Notes: generated by a model from the letters alone, not told the origin. 50,223 nucleotides of DNA from Treponema sp. (GCA_024402635.1 JAKSTJ010000016.1:1-50223); one strand, 5' to 3'; positions 24,068 to 32,432 are shown, counted from the first letter of the stretch. Numbers and translations: made by a program.

Positions 24068-25135
24068 TTAGTTATTACCTTTTGATGCAGGTTTTTGTTT
24101 AAGTCCCAAAGATTTTCTGATTGCTTCCGAAGATTTTAATACAAGATATTTTGTAATAAAACCATCGCTGTCCTTTTTCTGATTTAAGATATTTGCCAGC
24201 AAAGGATCTGTAAGTTCAACACAACCATAACCAGGAGTTTTATATTCAGGAATTGAATCAAGACAGAAATATCCTGAAATTTTATTTGAATGAAGGGTTG
24301 CATAAGTTTTTACAGCTTCAGAAGTCATTCCATCACCAATAAGGAAATATTTACATTGAGGTCCAAAACGTTTTTCAAGGAAAGTGATAATACCATCACA
24401 TTCTGAAATATGATTGAAAACAAAAGTATTTTCCTGAGAATTAAATTCTTCTGGATTGTAAATTGACTGCTGCAACATAAAGAAACGGCGTAAAGGTTTT
24501 GAATCCCTCTGGTCGTTGAACCATTTAAGGTCGTTAGCATAGAAATCCATTGTACATACTGTAAAACCTTGTTTTGACAAATAAGCCATATAAGGAATAT
24601 AGGATTGAGCATCTGCACGTTTGTCTGTTATAAGAACAACAACATTATGACGAGGTACAGGAATATCAGGAACTTCTGAATACTGATAAAAAGTTGCAGT
24701 TGTTAATGATCCCGCCTGAACTGGTTCAAAACCACTTCTGAAATTTCCTTCATAATTTTCTTTGATTTCTGTTGTACCGATTTTTTTCAGATTAAGATTT
24801 ACAGGTGCATAGATAATTGCAAAAACAATTGCTGTTAAACTTAAGATTGTTATTAAAAGGGATGTAACTTTTGACAGACTGCTGTAACTATCTGTTAAAA
24901 GTTTCGCTAAATATTTAAATAAAGAATAAATACTGCAGATAAATGCTATAAGGGAAAGAGACAGGACAATTATATTTATAATATTCAGCCCCCATGAAAT
25001 TATAAGCAGAATTGAAAGAATGAATGAAACTGGTGCTAAGAATACCAGCGAATCTTTTTTTGCCTGTTTTACAAAAAAAACTCTTAATTCTGTAATTATA
25101 ACAAGTGCTAAAATTAATAATTGTCCATAAATCAT
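24068..25135 (-). CDS. Membrane protein with possible alpha/beta-hydrolase-like domain
   Basis: This 355-residue protein has four N-terminal membrane segments (first about 120 residues) followed by a soluble domain, presumably outside the cytoplasmic membrane. The soluble part has HNVVVLITDKRADAQSYIPY, GFTVCTMDFYAND and KYFLIGDGMTSEAVKTYA, an order of strands and a nucleophile-elbow-like G-D-G-M-T-S reminiscent of dienelactone-hydrolase-like alpha/beta hydrolases. The usual G-x-S-x-G is absent, so catalysis is doubtful. It lies 1 bp after the xylanase gene and directly before the Nif3-like gene, hence in one operon. Family assignment is tentative. Confidence 0.65.
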   Translation of the reverse strand: MIYGQLLILALVIITELRVFFVKQAKKDSLVFLAPVSFILSILLIISWGLNIINIIVLSLSLIAFICSIYSLFKYLAKLLTDSYSSLSKVTSLLITILSLTAIVFAIIYAPVNLNLKKIGTTEIKENYEGNFRSGFEPVQAGSLTTATFYQYSEVPDIPVPRHNVVVLITDKRADAQSYIPYMAYLSKQGFTVCTMDFYANDLKWFNDQRDSKPLRRFFMLQQSIYNPEEFNSQENTFVFNHISECDGIITFLEKRFGPQCKYFLIGDGMTSEAVKTYATLHSNKISGYFCLDSIPEYKTPGYGCVELTDPLLANILNQKKDSDGFITKYLVLKSSEAIRKSLGLKQKPASKGNN

Positions 25136-25136
25136 A

Positions 25137-26837
25137 TTAGTTTCCTATTGAATCTGCAGCCTCCAGTACTCCATAGAATGCAGGCTTACAAGTAAAATCT
25201 TCATTTAATAATAATGGATATTGCTTAAAACCTCTATACATATCCAGATTATCTAACCAGGTTCCACCATCTGTAATACCCCAGATTGTTACACCCATAA
25301 TACCGTTTTTATCTTCAGTTTTTCTATTACGGATAAATACTTTAAAATATTCTTTGTAAATATTTTTTAAGCCCATTGGACTGTATTTATTTTTTCCGTT
25401 TGCAACATCAAGTTCTGTTACCTGTACATCAATTCCTTTTTCTACGAATTTCTGAACAGCTTCTTCAAAACTATCTTTTCCTGTGATTGCAGGGAAATCT
25501 ACAGAAACATGAGACTGCATACCAACTGCATCAATACGGGCATCTGGATAAGAACGAATTTCATCTACAAGATTGCAGATTGCTGTACGTTTTCCAGGCT
25601 GATATGTATTGTAATCATTATAAACAAGTTTTACATCAGCTGGAGCATATTTGTTTGCATATCTGAATGCATTTATAATGAAAGTTTCATCGCCAAATAC
25701 TCTGTACCAGTTGCTGTCTTCTCTAAGCCATTTGTTTGAACCTGCACTGTCAGAAACAGCTTCATTAACAACGTCCCAGATTTCAACAATTCTTTCACCG
25801 TCGTTATAGGTATCTTCCCATTCTTTTACATGATTAAGAACTGTTTTAATATACCATTCTTCACGGGCTGTCATTGTTGCTTTATCAACATATTTTGCAT
25901 CTGAATCAGCACTGTAATTTTCTTTAAAGAACCATTCTGGAGTTTGTGAATGCCATACAAGAACATGTCCTCTCATTTTAATTCCAAGATCCTGAGCAAT
26001 CATAAGAATCATTGACATGTTTCCAAAACTTGGCATATTTGCAGGAACCTGATAAATCTTTCCGTCTTCAGCTTTAAAATCTTCTGTTGAAGAAACCCGC
26101 TGCCAGTTGAAAATAAAGTCAGGTTTAAATTCATTTCCCATTGTTATAGAAGAAAAATGACGATCAATTCCTTCCTGAACATCCATGCTGTTTAATTCGT
26201 TATTGTATCCTAAAGCTAAACCAATATAATCAAAAATACCATCATACTTTTCTTTCAATGAAGGAGCTTCTAACCAAGGTTCATTCTGGAATCCAGTGAT
26301 TGCTTCTTCACATTCAATTTCAACGCTAAAATCTTTTAAGTAAACTTTAACATTTGATTTTTTAGCACCAACAAGATTTAAAACAATACTTTTATTTTCA
26401 GAAACTATTTCAGTAACTTCACCAGAAAAATCAGTCCAGTTGCCGAATTCAACTTTTTTATCAAAGAAAGTAGGAAGAGTCTGACCTTTTTTTAAATCAT
26501 TAATAACCCAGCTTGTTTTACAGTCTTTTGCTTCACCAGAATTTTCGATTTTAATAGAACCGGAAATTTTGTAAGTAGCCATTCTTCCTGCATATTCACC
26601 AATAGCGATTGCAGCAATATTTTGTCCTTTTATTTTAGCTCCATCAAGAATGATTACATTTTCACTGCCGTCAACTTTATTGTTTACAGAAATACCGTCT
26701 TCAAGATCTGGTGAATAAATATGCACAAGACCTTTTTCATCAGTTGAACGCTGAATGAAATTTTTTGAATTTCCACCACAAGAAAGAAGTGTTATGGAAA
26801 CCAGCAATACACTTAAAATAAGTTTGATTTTTTTCAT
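25137..26837 (-). CDS. GH10 endo-1,4-beta-xylanase lipoprotein
   Basis: This 566-residue enzyme cleaves xylan backbones by a retaining mechanism. Seen: a lipoprotein signal peptide with lipobox LLSCGG (Cys about 20), an N-terminal carbohydrate-binding-like beta-sandwich (about residues 40-180, CBM4/9/22 type by position and pattern), then a GH10 barrel with RGHVLVWHSQTPEWF, the acid/base glutamate in WDVVNEAVSD, the run VGMQSHVS, the nucleophile in QVTELDVA and the closing GVTIWGITDGGTWL. It is probably anchored on the cell surface. The start has AAAGGA upstream. Two further genes follow within 1 bp. Together with the GH9 gene it points to plant-fibre use. Confidence 0.96.
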   Translation of the reverse strand: MKKIKLILSVLLVSITLLSCGGNSKNFIQRSTDEKGLVHIYSPDLEDGISVNNKVDGSENVIILDGAKIKGQNIAAIAIGEYAGRMATYKISGSIKIENSGEAKDCKTSWVINDLKKGQTLPTFFDKKVEFGNWTDFSGEVTEIVSENKSIVLNLVGAKKSNVKVYLKDFSVEIECEEAITGFQNEPWLEAPSLKEKYDGIFDYIGLALGYNNELNSMDVQEGIDRHFSSITMGNEFKPDFIFNWQRVSSTEDFKAEDGKIYQVPANMPSFGNMSMILMIAQDLGIKMRGHVLVWHSQTPEWFFKENYSADSDAKYVDKATMTAREEWYIKTVLNHVKEWEDTYNDGERIVEIWDVVNEAVSDSAGSNKWLREDSNWYRVFGDETFIINAFRYANKYAPADVKLVYNDYNTYQPGKRTAICNLVDEIRSYPDARIDAVGMQSHVSVDFPAITGKDSFEEAVQKFVEKGIDVQVTELDVANGKNKYSPMGLKNIYKEYFKVFIRNRKTEDKNGIMGVTIWGITDGGTWLDNLDMYRGFKQYPLLLNEDFTCKPAFYGVLEAADSIGN

Positions 26838-26920
26838 TACAATATCCTTTGAAAATTTAATATTTTATTCTAACACAAAAAAACACAGATTTATTTAGGA
26901 AAAAACACTCATTTTTGATA

Positions 26921-26945
26921 ATTTAGCCTGTCCCCTTTGTCACAT
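26921..26945 (-). repeat. Full-length element at the 3' end of the FecCD permease gene
   Basis: ATTTAGCCTGTCCCC, core 26927-26935, then TTT and GTCACA. On the minus strand the GTGAC end provides the TGA stop codon (26942-26940) of the permease gene. Confidence 0.88.
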
Positions 26946-27941
26946 TTTTTTATATCTAAGACAAAGTGATATAAAGAACGGAACTCCAAGAATTGCGGTA
27001 AGAATTCCAGTTGGTAATTCTGCAGGGGCAATTAACGTTCTTGCAAGAGTGTCAGCCAGCAGAAGAAGAATTCCTCCAAAAATCATACTGAAAGGAATAA
27101 GATTTTTTGCTTTCGGACCAATAATTTTTCTTACAATGTGAGGTGCAATTAATCCTATAAAATTTATTGTTCCACCTGCACATACAGCAGAAGAACAGGC
27201 AAATGCTCCACAAATTAAAACAAGAATGCGAAGTAATCTTAAATTTAATCCTAATGATTCTGCAGAATCTTCTCCTCCTGTAAGTAAATCCAGCATTGGT
27301 GAAATAACAAACATTATTACAATTGATAAAACTGATGGAAGTAAAATAAACAGCAGTTCATTCCATCCTCTTCCATTAAAACTTCCCAATGTCCATGCAT
27401 AGATTGAACGAATTTCATTGGATTTTGTAAGTAATATTATTGAAGAAATTGCAGAATATAAGGTTCCAAGGGCTGTTCCGCATAATAAAAGCATTATTGA
27501 AGATTCTTTAGATGATTTTCCAGTTGCTAAAAGAGTTACTACAAAGCCGGAAATAAGAGCACCGGCAAAAGCCCATATATTTACAGGAGATATAAAAGCA
27601 ACTGCAGAACTGAATCCTAAGGCTGTTGCTGAAACTGCCCCTAAAGTTGCTCCTGCTGAAATTCCCATAATTCCAGGTTCTGCCAGAGAATTTCTGAAAA
27701 ACAATTGAAAAACTGCACCTGCTCCTGCCATAAGAAAACCTGATATAAGAACCAGAAGAGATCTTGGCAGTCTCAGTTTAAATAAAATCAAAAAAGAAAT
27801 GGAATCATTATTAAAAAGATTCTGAAGGTTTATTTTTTCTGCACCAGTTAACAGGGACAGAGCAAATATTCCTGCTAAAAAAATACAGGATATTACATAA
27901 GAAAAAAAAATTTTTGTTTTAGAAGAGGATAAATATTTCAA
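26940..27941 (-). CDS. FecCD/BtuC-family ABC importer permease
   Basis: This 333-residue permease has about nine or ten membrane segments and the family motifs LRLPRSLLVLISGFLMAGAG (about residue 55), PGIMGISAGATLGAV (about 88), the conserved GTINFIGLIAPHIVRKIIG (about 255) and the terminal TAILGVPFFISLCLRY. It would form a homodimer for iron-siderophore, heme or cobalamin import. The start is a TTG preceded by AAAGGA 9 bases upstream; no ATG alternative fits the first membrane segment. It stands alone: the likely ATPase is at 8983-9762 and the binding protein at 31535-32380. Its stop codon lies inside a repeat copy. Confidence 0.93.
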   Translation of the reverse strand: MKYLSSSKTKIFFSYVISCIFLAGIFALSLLTGAEKINLQNLFNNDSISFLILFKLRLPRSLLVLISGFLMAGAGAVFQLFFRNSLAEPGIMGISAGATLGAVSATALGFSSAVAFISPVNIWAFAGALISGFVVTLLATGKSSKESSIMLLLCGTALGTLYSAISSIILLTKSNEIRSIYAWTLGSFNGRGWNELLFILLPSVLSIVIMFVISPMLDLLTGGEDSAESLGLNLRLLRILVLICGAFACSSAVCAGGTINFIGLIAPHIVRKIIGPKAKNLIPFSMIFGGILLLLADTLARTLIAPAELPTGILTAILGVPFFISLCLRYKKM

Positions 27942-28009
27942 TATAAAAGTCCTTTCAAATAATATATATAAAATACATAAATATAAAAAGTATTAAAAAA
28001 TCAAAGAAT

Positions 28010-28024
28010 TTTAGTTTGTCACAT
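28010..28024 (-). repeat. Possible degenerate element lacking its core
   Basis: TTTAG is joined directly to TTTGTCACAT, which equals the full consensus with the nine bases CCTGTCCCC removed. It lies upstream of the FecCD permease gene. It may be a deletion remnant or chance. Confidence 0.3.
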
Positions 28025-28075
28025 CGGGTAAAACACTTAATTATTTTATTTTTTCCAAAAATAAAAAATTAGATT

Positions 28076-28081
28076 TATAAT
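28076..28081 (+). promoter_or_regulatory. Candidate -10 box for the EAL gene
   Basis: TATAAT, with a poor -35 candidate TTCCAA 17 bp upstream (28053-28058). The transcript would start near 28088 and contain the GAGAGG ribosome-binding site at 28098-28103. Confidence 0.4.
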
Positions 28082-28108
28082 AAAAGTGTTGGGAGTAGAG
28101 AGGTTATA

Positions 28109-30103
28109 TTGTACGCTTTTATATTACAAAATGTTAATTTTGATTTTGATTTTTGTGCACTGGTTATTCTGACAGTAATCTTTTTTTCAATGATTATAAG
28201 GAAAGCATTAAAAGGTTTGTCAAATATGCTTTTCTTTTATGTTGTTCTATTAACTACAATAGCAACTGTAGCAGATATTTTTTCTGAAGTATCATTTTTA
28301 CATAGATCATTCAGACTGTTCTGCGATTATATCTATTACCTTTTTACAACAATTATTCCGGTTTTATATATTCTCTATGTTTATCAGAATGTTGGTATTC
28401 TGTTTGTATATAGAAAAAAGAGATTAACCAGATTTGCAATTCATTTCCCATTTTTGATTTGTCTTATTATTCTTGGTTTAAATATTTATGTTACAAATAA
28501 TCTGGATGTATTTGCAATAAATCAATGGCTTTGGGCTTTTACAATTATTGACGGACAGTATTATAGAGGCGGTTTACAGCTGGTATTAATTGGTTGTTGT
28601 TTATCATATCTTCTTATTGGAATGTGGATTTTATTTAGAAGTCGAAAACTTATTCCAAGATCCCGTTTTATTCCTCTTATGTTGATGTGGCCTTCTATTA
28701 TTCTGGGACTTTTTATTCAGCAGTACTGGCAGGGTTTTGAAATGACTCTGTTTGGACTTACTGTTGGTATTTTGATTATTTCATTTACCGTTCAGCGTTC
28801 AGATGAAAATATTGATCCAATAACTGGTATAAAAGACGAAAGATGTTTTGTTGAAGAAATTCGGAAATTATTTGTTACAAATCATCGGGAATATTTAATT
28901 TATATTAAAATAAACAATCAATCTAATTTCAGAAGACACCGTGGAATTGAAGCTTATCATCGTTTTTTAAGATCGATTTGTGATTCTATAAAAATTGAAC
29001 TTAAGTCTTTTAAAAATTATCCTGAATTACGAAATAGATTTGGAAATTATTTTGAGTTTTATGGCCTTGATGATGGAAACTACGCAATCCTTCTTGATAC
29101 AGAAAACTATGAACTTGCAATAAAAGTTTGTCGCAAGATTTCTGATAATTTAAAAAAGCATATTTACGTAAGAAATATTAATATTTCGGTTGATTCAAAA
29201 ATTTGTCTTGTTGAACTTCCAAAAGATTTTAAGAGTTTAGATTCTCTTGCAAACTTTCAGGAAAATTTTCACAAGAAATTTCCGACAAATTCGGAACCAG
29301 TTGTTGTTTATTCAAAATATTGTGAAACTGAAGATTTTATGATTCGAAATAATCTGGATGAAATTATTGCCCGTGCAATTGCTGAAAAGAAATTCCAGAT
29401 GTATTATCAGCCAATATATTCAGTAAAAGAAAAGAAATTTGTTTCAGCAGAAGCTTTAATCCGATTAAAAGATGAGAGATTCGGTAATATTTCACCTGCA
29501 TTATTTATTCCGGCAGCAGAAGCCAGTGGTGCAATTCACGATATTGGAGATTTTGTTATTGATGATGTATGTCGTTTTATTTCTTCAATTGATTTTAAAA
29601 AATACGGATTAAAATACATTGAATTTAATCTTTCTGCGGCTCAATGTATTGAATTAAACTTAATCGACAAAATTAAACGGTCAGTAAAAAAATATAATAT
29701 TTCTCCAGAGCAGCTTAATCTTGAAATTACGGAAAGTTCTTCAAATAAAATGACCAATGATATTATTTTAGGACTTTATCAGAATGGTTATAAGTTTTCA
29801 CTTGATGATTATGGAACCGGACAGTCTGATTTTAACCGTTTGTTTGATTTACCATTTGATATTATTAAGTTTGATAAATTATTTGCTGATAACAGAAAAG
29901 ATGATTTTGGAAAAGTTGCAGTTGAAAATCTGATTCCAATGTTCCAGGATATGAATAAAACCGTTCTTATTGAAGGAATTGAAGATGAAGAATCAGCAGA
30001 TTATTTCCAGAAATTAGGTTGTGAATATATCCAGGGATTTTATTATTCAAAACCTATTCCTGAAAAAGAGTTTCTTGAATTTTTATTAGAACATAATTCC
30101 TAG
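28109..30103 (+). CDS. 7TM-type membrane protein with degenerate GGDEF and intact EAL domain (c-di-GMP phosphodiesterase)
   Basis: This 664-residue signalling protein probably degrades cyclic di-GMP. Seven or eight membrane segments fill residues 1-235, like the 7TM sensor part of histidine kinases. A GGDEF-like domain follows (about 240-410), but the signature site reads YGLDDGNYAI, so synthesis is unlikely. The EAL domain (about 420-660) keeps its motifs: AEALIRLKD, the acidic cluster in NLEITESSS, SLDDYGTGQSDF, IIKFDKLF, EGIEDEESAD and GFYYSKP. It should be an active phosphodiesterase. The start is TTG at 28109, supported by GAGAGG about 6 bases upstream; the next Met would remove a membrane segment. 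It converges with the DUF2007-like gene. Confidence 0.93.
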   Translation: MYAFILQNVNFDFDFCALVILTVIFFSMIIRKALKGLSNMLFFYVVLLTTIATVADIFSEVSFLHRSFRLFCDYIYYLFTTIIPVLYILYVYQNVGILFVYRKKRLTRFAIHFPFLICLIILGLNIYVTNNLDVFAINQWLWAFTIIDGQYYRGGLQLVLIGCCLSYLLIGMWILFRSRKLIPRSRFIPLMLMWPSIILGLFIQQYWQGFEMTLFGLTVGILIISFTVQRSDENIDPITGIKDERCFVEEIRKLFVTNHREYLIYIKINNQSNFRRHRGIEAYHRFLRSICDSIKIELKSFKNYPELRNRFGNYFEFYGLDDGNYAILLDTENYELAIKVCRKISDNLKKHIYVRNINISVDSKICLVELPKDFKSLDSLANFQENFHKKFPTNSEPVVVYSKYCETEDFMIRNNLDEIIARAIAEKKFQMYYQPIYSVKEKKFVSAEALIRLKDERFGNISPALFIPAAEASGAIHDIGDFVIDDVCRFISSIDFKKYGLKYIEFNLSAAQCIELNLIDKIKRSVKKYNISPEQLNLEITESSSNKMTNDIILGLYQNGYKFSLDDYGTGQSDFNRLFDLPFDIIKFDKLFADNRKDDFGKVAVENLIPMFQDMNKTVLIEGIEDEESADYFQKLGCEYIQGFYYSKPIPEKEFLEFLLEHNS

Positions 30104-30104
30104 T

Positions 30105-30614
30105 TTATTCTTTAACAACTTTGGGAAGAATTGTAATTCCCATACCAGTTTGATTAGAATTAACTGGGTATGGAGCAAAAAACAATCCGGTTACAATAGA
30201 AGTAGTTGTTGTAAGGATTGTTTTTTCCTCATTTTGATTTTTAAAATTTTCACTTTTGTTCTTAATATAATCACAAATTATAGAATAAGCCTTGTCATAA
30301 TCTTTTGTAAGAATATAAAGTTTTAATGCAAAAACTCCTGTAATTGCAACTGGAGTTCCACCGTACATTCTATTAACATTTTGATTTTCTACAAATGATG
30401 GAATATTTTCTGAATATAAAAGACTTTGAATTAATGCACAATCCTGCTGGCCACCAATTGTAAGAAATTGCTGAAAGGATTCTCCTTGTTCTATGGCTTT
30501 AAAATATTCTGTGTCAAAATTCACAAGTTCTTCAGAAGCTGAATTAAATAATTCTTCATCTTCGTATAAGTCGCTAAGAGAACTTTTTTTATCTTTATTT
30601 TTTGAAAAGAACAT
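30105..30614 (-). CDS. DUF2007-like (putative signal-transducing) protein
   Basis: This 169-residue cytoplasmic protein has a central domain resembling DUF2007: FLTIGGQQDCALIQSLLYS, then NIPSFVENQNV, GVFALKLYILTKDYDKAYSII (about residues 50-130). Such small ferredoxin-like domains are of unknown function. The N-terminal 40 residues are highly charged, and the C-terminal 35 residues contain a hydrophobic stretch (TTTSIVTGLFFAPYPV). It is monocistronic, converging with the EAL gene. The ribosome-binding site GGAG is 8-10 bases before the ATG. Confidence 0.75.
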   Translation of the reverse strand: MFFSKNKDKKSSLSDLYEDEELFNSASEELVNFDTEYFKAIEQGESFQQFLTIGGQQDCALIQSLLYSENIPSFVENQNVNRMYGGTPVAITGVFALKLYILTKDYDKAYSIICDYIKNKSENFKNQNEEKTILTTTTSIVTGLFFAPYPVNSNQTGMGITILPKVVKE

Positions 30615-30707
30615 AGTTTTCTCCTTTTTGTGAGAATAATTTTAAGAGAGAAATGGAAGAAAATCAATGAGATTTGCAGATCAGAACATCTCAAACAAAA
30701 TAGAAGA

Positions 30708-30772
30708 AATTTTTCTACTCCCGTAAAAAAGTCCTGCAGCTAACGGCTTCCGCGCTGCGCTTGTGCAGATGT
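30708..30772. repeat. 64-bp GC-rich hairpin repeat, copy B
   Basis: It starts AAATTTTTCTACTCCCG and continues through CTGCAGCTAACGGCTTCCGC to TTGTGCAGATGT. It is near-identical to 8827-8890 and, like that copy, lies just upstream of a full-length GGGGACAGG element. The compensating outer CTGCA/TGCAG stem and the GCGC centre are retained. Confidence 0.82.
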
Positions 30773-30778
30773 GGAATA

Positions 30779-30802
30779 ATTTAGCCTGTCCCCTTTGTCA
30801 CA
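30779..30802 (-). repeat. Full-length element upstream of pyrE
   Basis: ATTTAGCCTGTCCCC, core 30785-30793, then TTT and GTCACA. The TTTGTCA end supplies the pyrE -35 box. Confidence 0.88.
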
Positions 30803-30823
30803 AGTTTTGTCTTTTGTTACAAT
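30795..30823 (+). promoter_or_regulatory. pyrE promoter, -35 box from the repeat
   Basis: TTGTCA (30795-30800), exactly 17 bp, TACAAT (30818-30823). This repeats the boxes and spacing of the ABC ATPase promoter. Transcription should begin near 30830, leaving GAGGT (30831-30835) as ribosome-binding site before the ATG at 30842. Confidence 0.65.
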
Positions 30824-30841
30824 AGGATTTGAGGTAAACAA

Positions 30842-31528
30842 ATGGAACAATACAAAAAAGAATTTATTGATTTTATGCTTGAATGCCAGGTTTTAAAATT
30901 TGGTTCATTTACATTAAAAAGTGGCCGTCAGTCTCCTTTTTTTATGAATGCTGGTGCTTATGTAACAGGATCACAGTTAAAACGTCTTGGTGAATATTAT
31001 GCAAAAGCTATTCACGATAATTTTGGTGATGAAATTGACGTTTTCTTTGGACCTGCATATAAAGGAATTCCTCTTGCTGTTGTAACTGCAGTTGCATATT
31101 CAGAACTTTACGGTAAAGAAATCAAATATTGCTGCGATCGTAAAGAAGAAAAAGATCATGGTGCAGATAAAGGCGCTATTCTTGGTTATAAAATTAAAAA
31201 CGGGGACAGAGTTGTAATTATTGAAGATGTAACAACTTCTGGAAAATCTATCGAAGAAACTTATCCAAAAATCCGTGCTCAGGAAACTGTTGAAGGCGGA
31301 ATAAAAATCGTTGGTGAAATTGTTTCATTGGATCGTAGAGAAAAGGCTCCTGATTCTACAAAATCAGCTTTGGAAACTATTTCAGAAAAATATGGTTTCC
31401 CTGCAAAAGCAATTGTTACTATGGATGAAGTAATTGAAGCTTTATACACAAACGGGGACAAATCTGTTATTACTGAAGAAATTAAAACTCAGATTGATGC
31501 TTATTACAAAGAATGGGGTGCAAAATAA
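30842..31528 (+). CDS. pyrE: Orotate phosphoribosyltransferase
   Basis: PyrE converts orotate and PRPP to orotidine 5'-phosphate in pyrimidine synthesis. Seen: FGSFTLKSGRQSPFFMNAGAY near residue 20 (quoted loosely: FTLKSGRQSPFF), the flexible loop ending CCDRKEEKDHG (about 98-108), and the PRPP-binding motif VVIIEDVTTSGKS (about 124-136). At 228 residues it is the longer bacterial form. The binding-protein gene follows after 6 bp, so they are probably co-transcribed, although functionally unrelated. Two core words (GGGGACAG 31202 and GGGGACA 31454) encode Gly-Asp-Arg and Gly-Asp-Lys; the first is at a position where GD-R/K is common in the family. Confidence 0.97.
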   Translation: MEQYKKEFIDFMLECQVLKFGSFTLKSGRQSPFFMNAGAYVTGSQLKRLGEYYAKAIHDNFGDEIDVFFGPAYKGIPLAVVTAVAYSELYGKEIKYCCDRKEEKDHGADKGAILGYKIKNGDRVVIIEDVTTSGKSIEETYPKIRAQETVEGGIKIVGEIVSLDRREKAPDSTKSALETISEKYGFPAKAIVTMDEVIEALYTNGDKSVITEEIKTQIDAYYKEWGAK

Positions 31529-31534
31529 TTCTTT

Positions 31535-32380
31535 ATGAAAAGCTTAAAAAAATTATTGTTTCTTTTTAGCCTGTCCCTTTTGTCACAAGTTTATTTTTCC
31601 TGTAACAAAACTCAGGTAGAAAAAGAAACTTTATATCCTCAAAGAATTATTTCTTTATCTCCAGCTGGAACTGAAATTCTTTTTGCAATTGGTGCGGAAT
31701 CTCAGATTGCAGCTGTTTCTGATTTTAGCGATTATCCTCCACAGGCAATGGAACTTCCAAAGGCTGGGGGATTTGATGGTAATACAATCAGTTTAGAACG
31801 ATTGTTATCATTTAATCCGGATTTTCTGTATTTAAGTGATGGAATGCATAATTTTTTAATTGAAAAATTGAACGAATTTAAAATTCCATTTTATCTTTCA
31901 AAGGCAGATTCTTTTGAAAGTTTGAAACAGGAAATTCTTGATATTGGTGAAATTACGGGACATGGGGGACAGGCTAAATCACTAGTTTCAGAAATGTGCG
32001 CAAAGTTGCCTTCTGAAAAAACTGAAGAATCTAACTTGCCAAAAACTGTTTATTATGAAATCTGGAACGAACCTTATATGTCTGCCGGAAAATTATCTTT
32101 TATAAATGATGTAATTCAACTTGCCGGTTTTAATAATATTTTTGCTGATATTTCAGAGGCTTATCCTGTTGTCAGTGAAGAATCAATTATTGCCCGACAG
32201 CCGGAAATTATTTTAATTCCAGTAAGCAGTATGAATACTGTAGAATCTGTAAAAAATCGTAACGGATGGGATTCAATTCCTGCTGTTAAGAATAATAAAA
32301 TTTTTGTAGTTGATGATAATCTTTATTCCAGACCAGGTCCAAGAATAATTGATGCAATTTGTGAACTAAGTCAGTTTTAA
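31535..32380 (+). CDS. BtuF/FecB-like ABC substrate-binding lipoprotein
   Basis: This 281-residue periplasmic binding protein is of the helical-backbone class used for cobalamin, heme or siderophores. Seen: RIISLSPAGTEILFAIGAE (about residue 35), the YPPQA-type motif after SDFSDYPP, LLSFNPDFLYL, and the C-terminal lobe INDVIQLAGFNNIF and GPRIIDAICEL. The signal peptide ends SQVYFSC (Cys23), an acceptable spirochaete lipobox. Its hydrophobic core, residues 11-19 (FSLSLLSQV), is encoded by a dispersed repeat copy (31565-31591). A second copy lies at 31961-31979, read as His-Gly-Gly-Gln-Ala-Lys. It is 6 bp after pyrE; the other transporter parts are elsewhere in the window. Confidence 0.92.
   Translation: MKSLKKLLFLFSLSLLSQVYFSCNKTQVEKETLYPQRIISLSPAGTEILFAIGAESQIAAVSDFSDYPPQAMELPKAGGFDGNTISLERLLSFNPDFLYLSDGMHNFLIEKLNEFKIPFYLSKADSFESLKQEILDIGEITGHGGQAKSLVSEMCAKLPSEKTEESNLPKTVYYEIWNEPYMSAGKLSFINDVIQLAGFNNIFADISEAYPVVSEESIIARQPEIILIPVSSMNTVESVKNRNGWDSIPAVKNNKIFVVDDNLYSRPGPRIIDAICELSQF
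31565..31591 (-). repeat. Element forming part of a signal peptide
   Basis: TTTAGCCTGTCCC, TTTT, GTCACAA: one C shorter in the core and one T longer in the spacer than the usual copy, keeping total length. Read in frame as Phe-Ser-Leu-Ser-Leu-Leu-Ser-Gln. Confidence 0.82.
31960..31981 (+). repeat. Element inside the binding-protein gene
   Basis: ACATGGGGGACAGGCTAAAT then CA, core 31965-31973, is read as His-Gly-Gly-Gln-Ala-Lys-Ser. The mnmE copy encodes the same peptide from nearly the same bases. Confidence 0.85.
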
Positions 32381-32382
32381 TC

Positions 32383-32432
32383 AAAAAAAGATGTCCTATG
32401 TAGAAATATCTATTTTGGGCATCTTTTTTTTT
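32383..32432 (+). terminator. Intrinsic terminator after the pyrE-binding protein operon
   Basis: AAAAAAAGATGTCC (32383-32396) pairs with GGGCATCTTTTTTT (32417-32430), including one G-T wobble, with a 20-base loop and a run of nine T. Confidence 0.85.
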
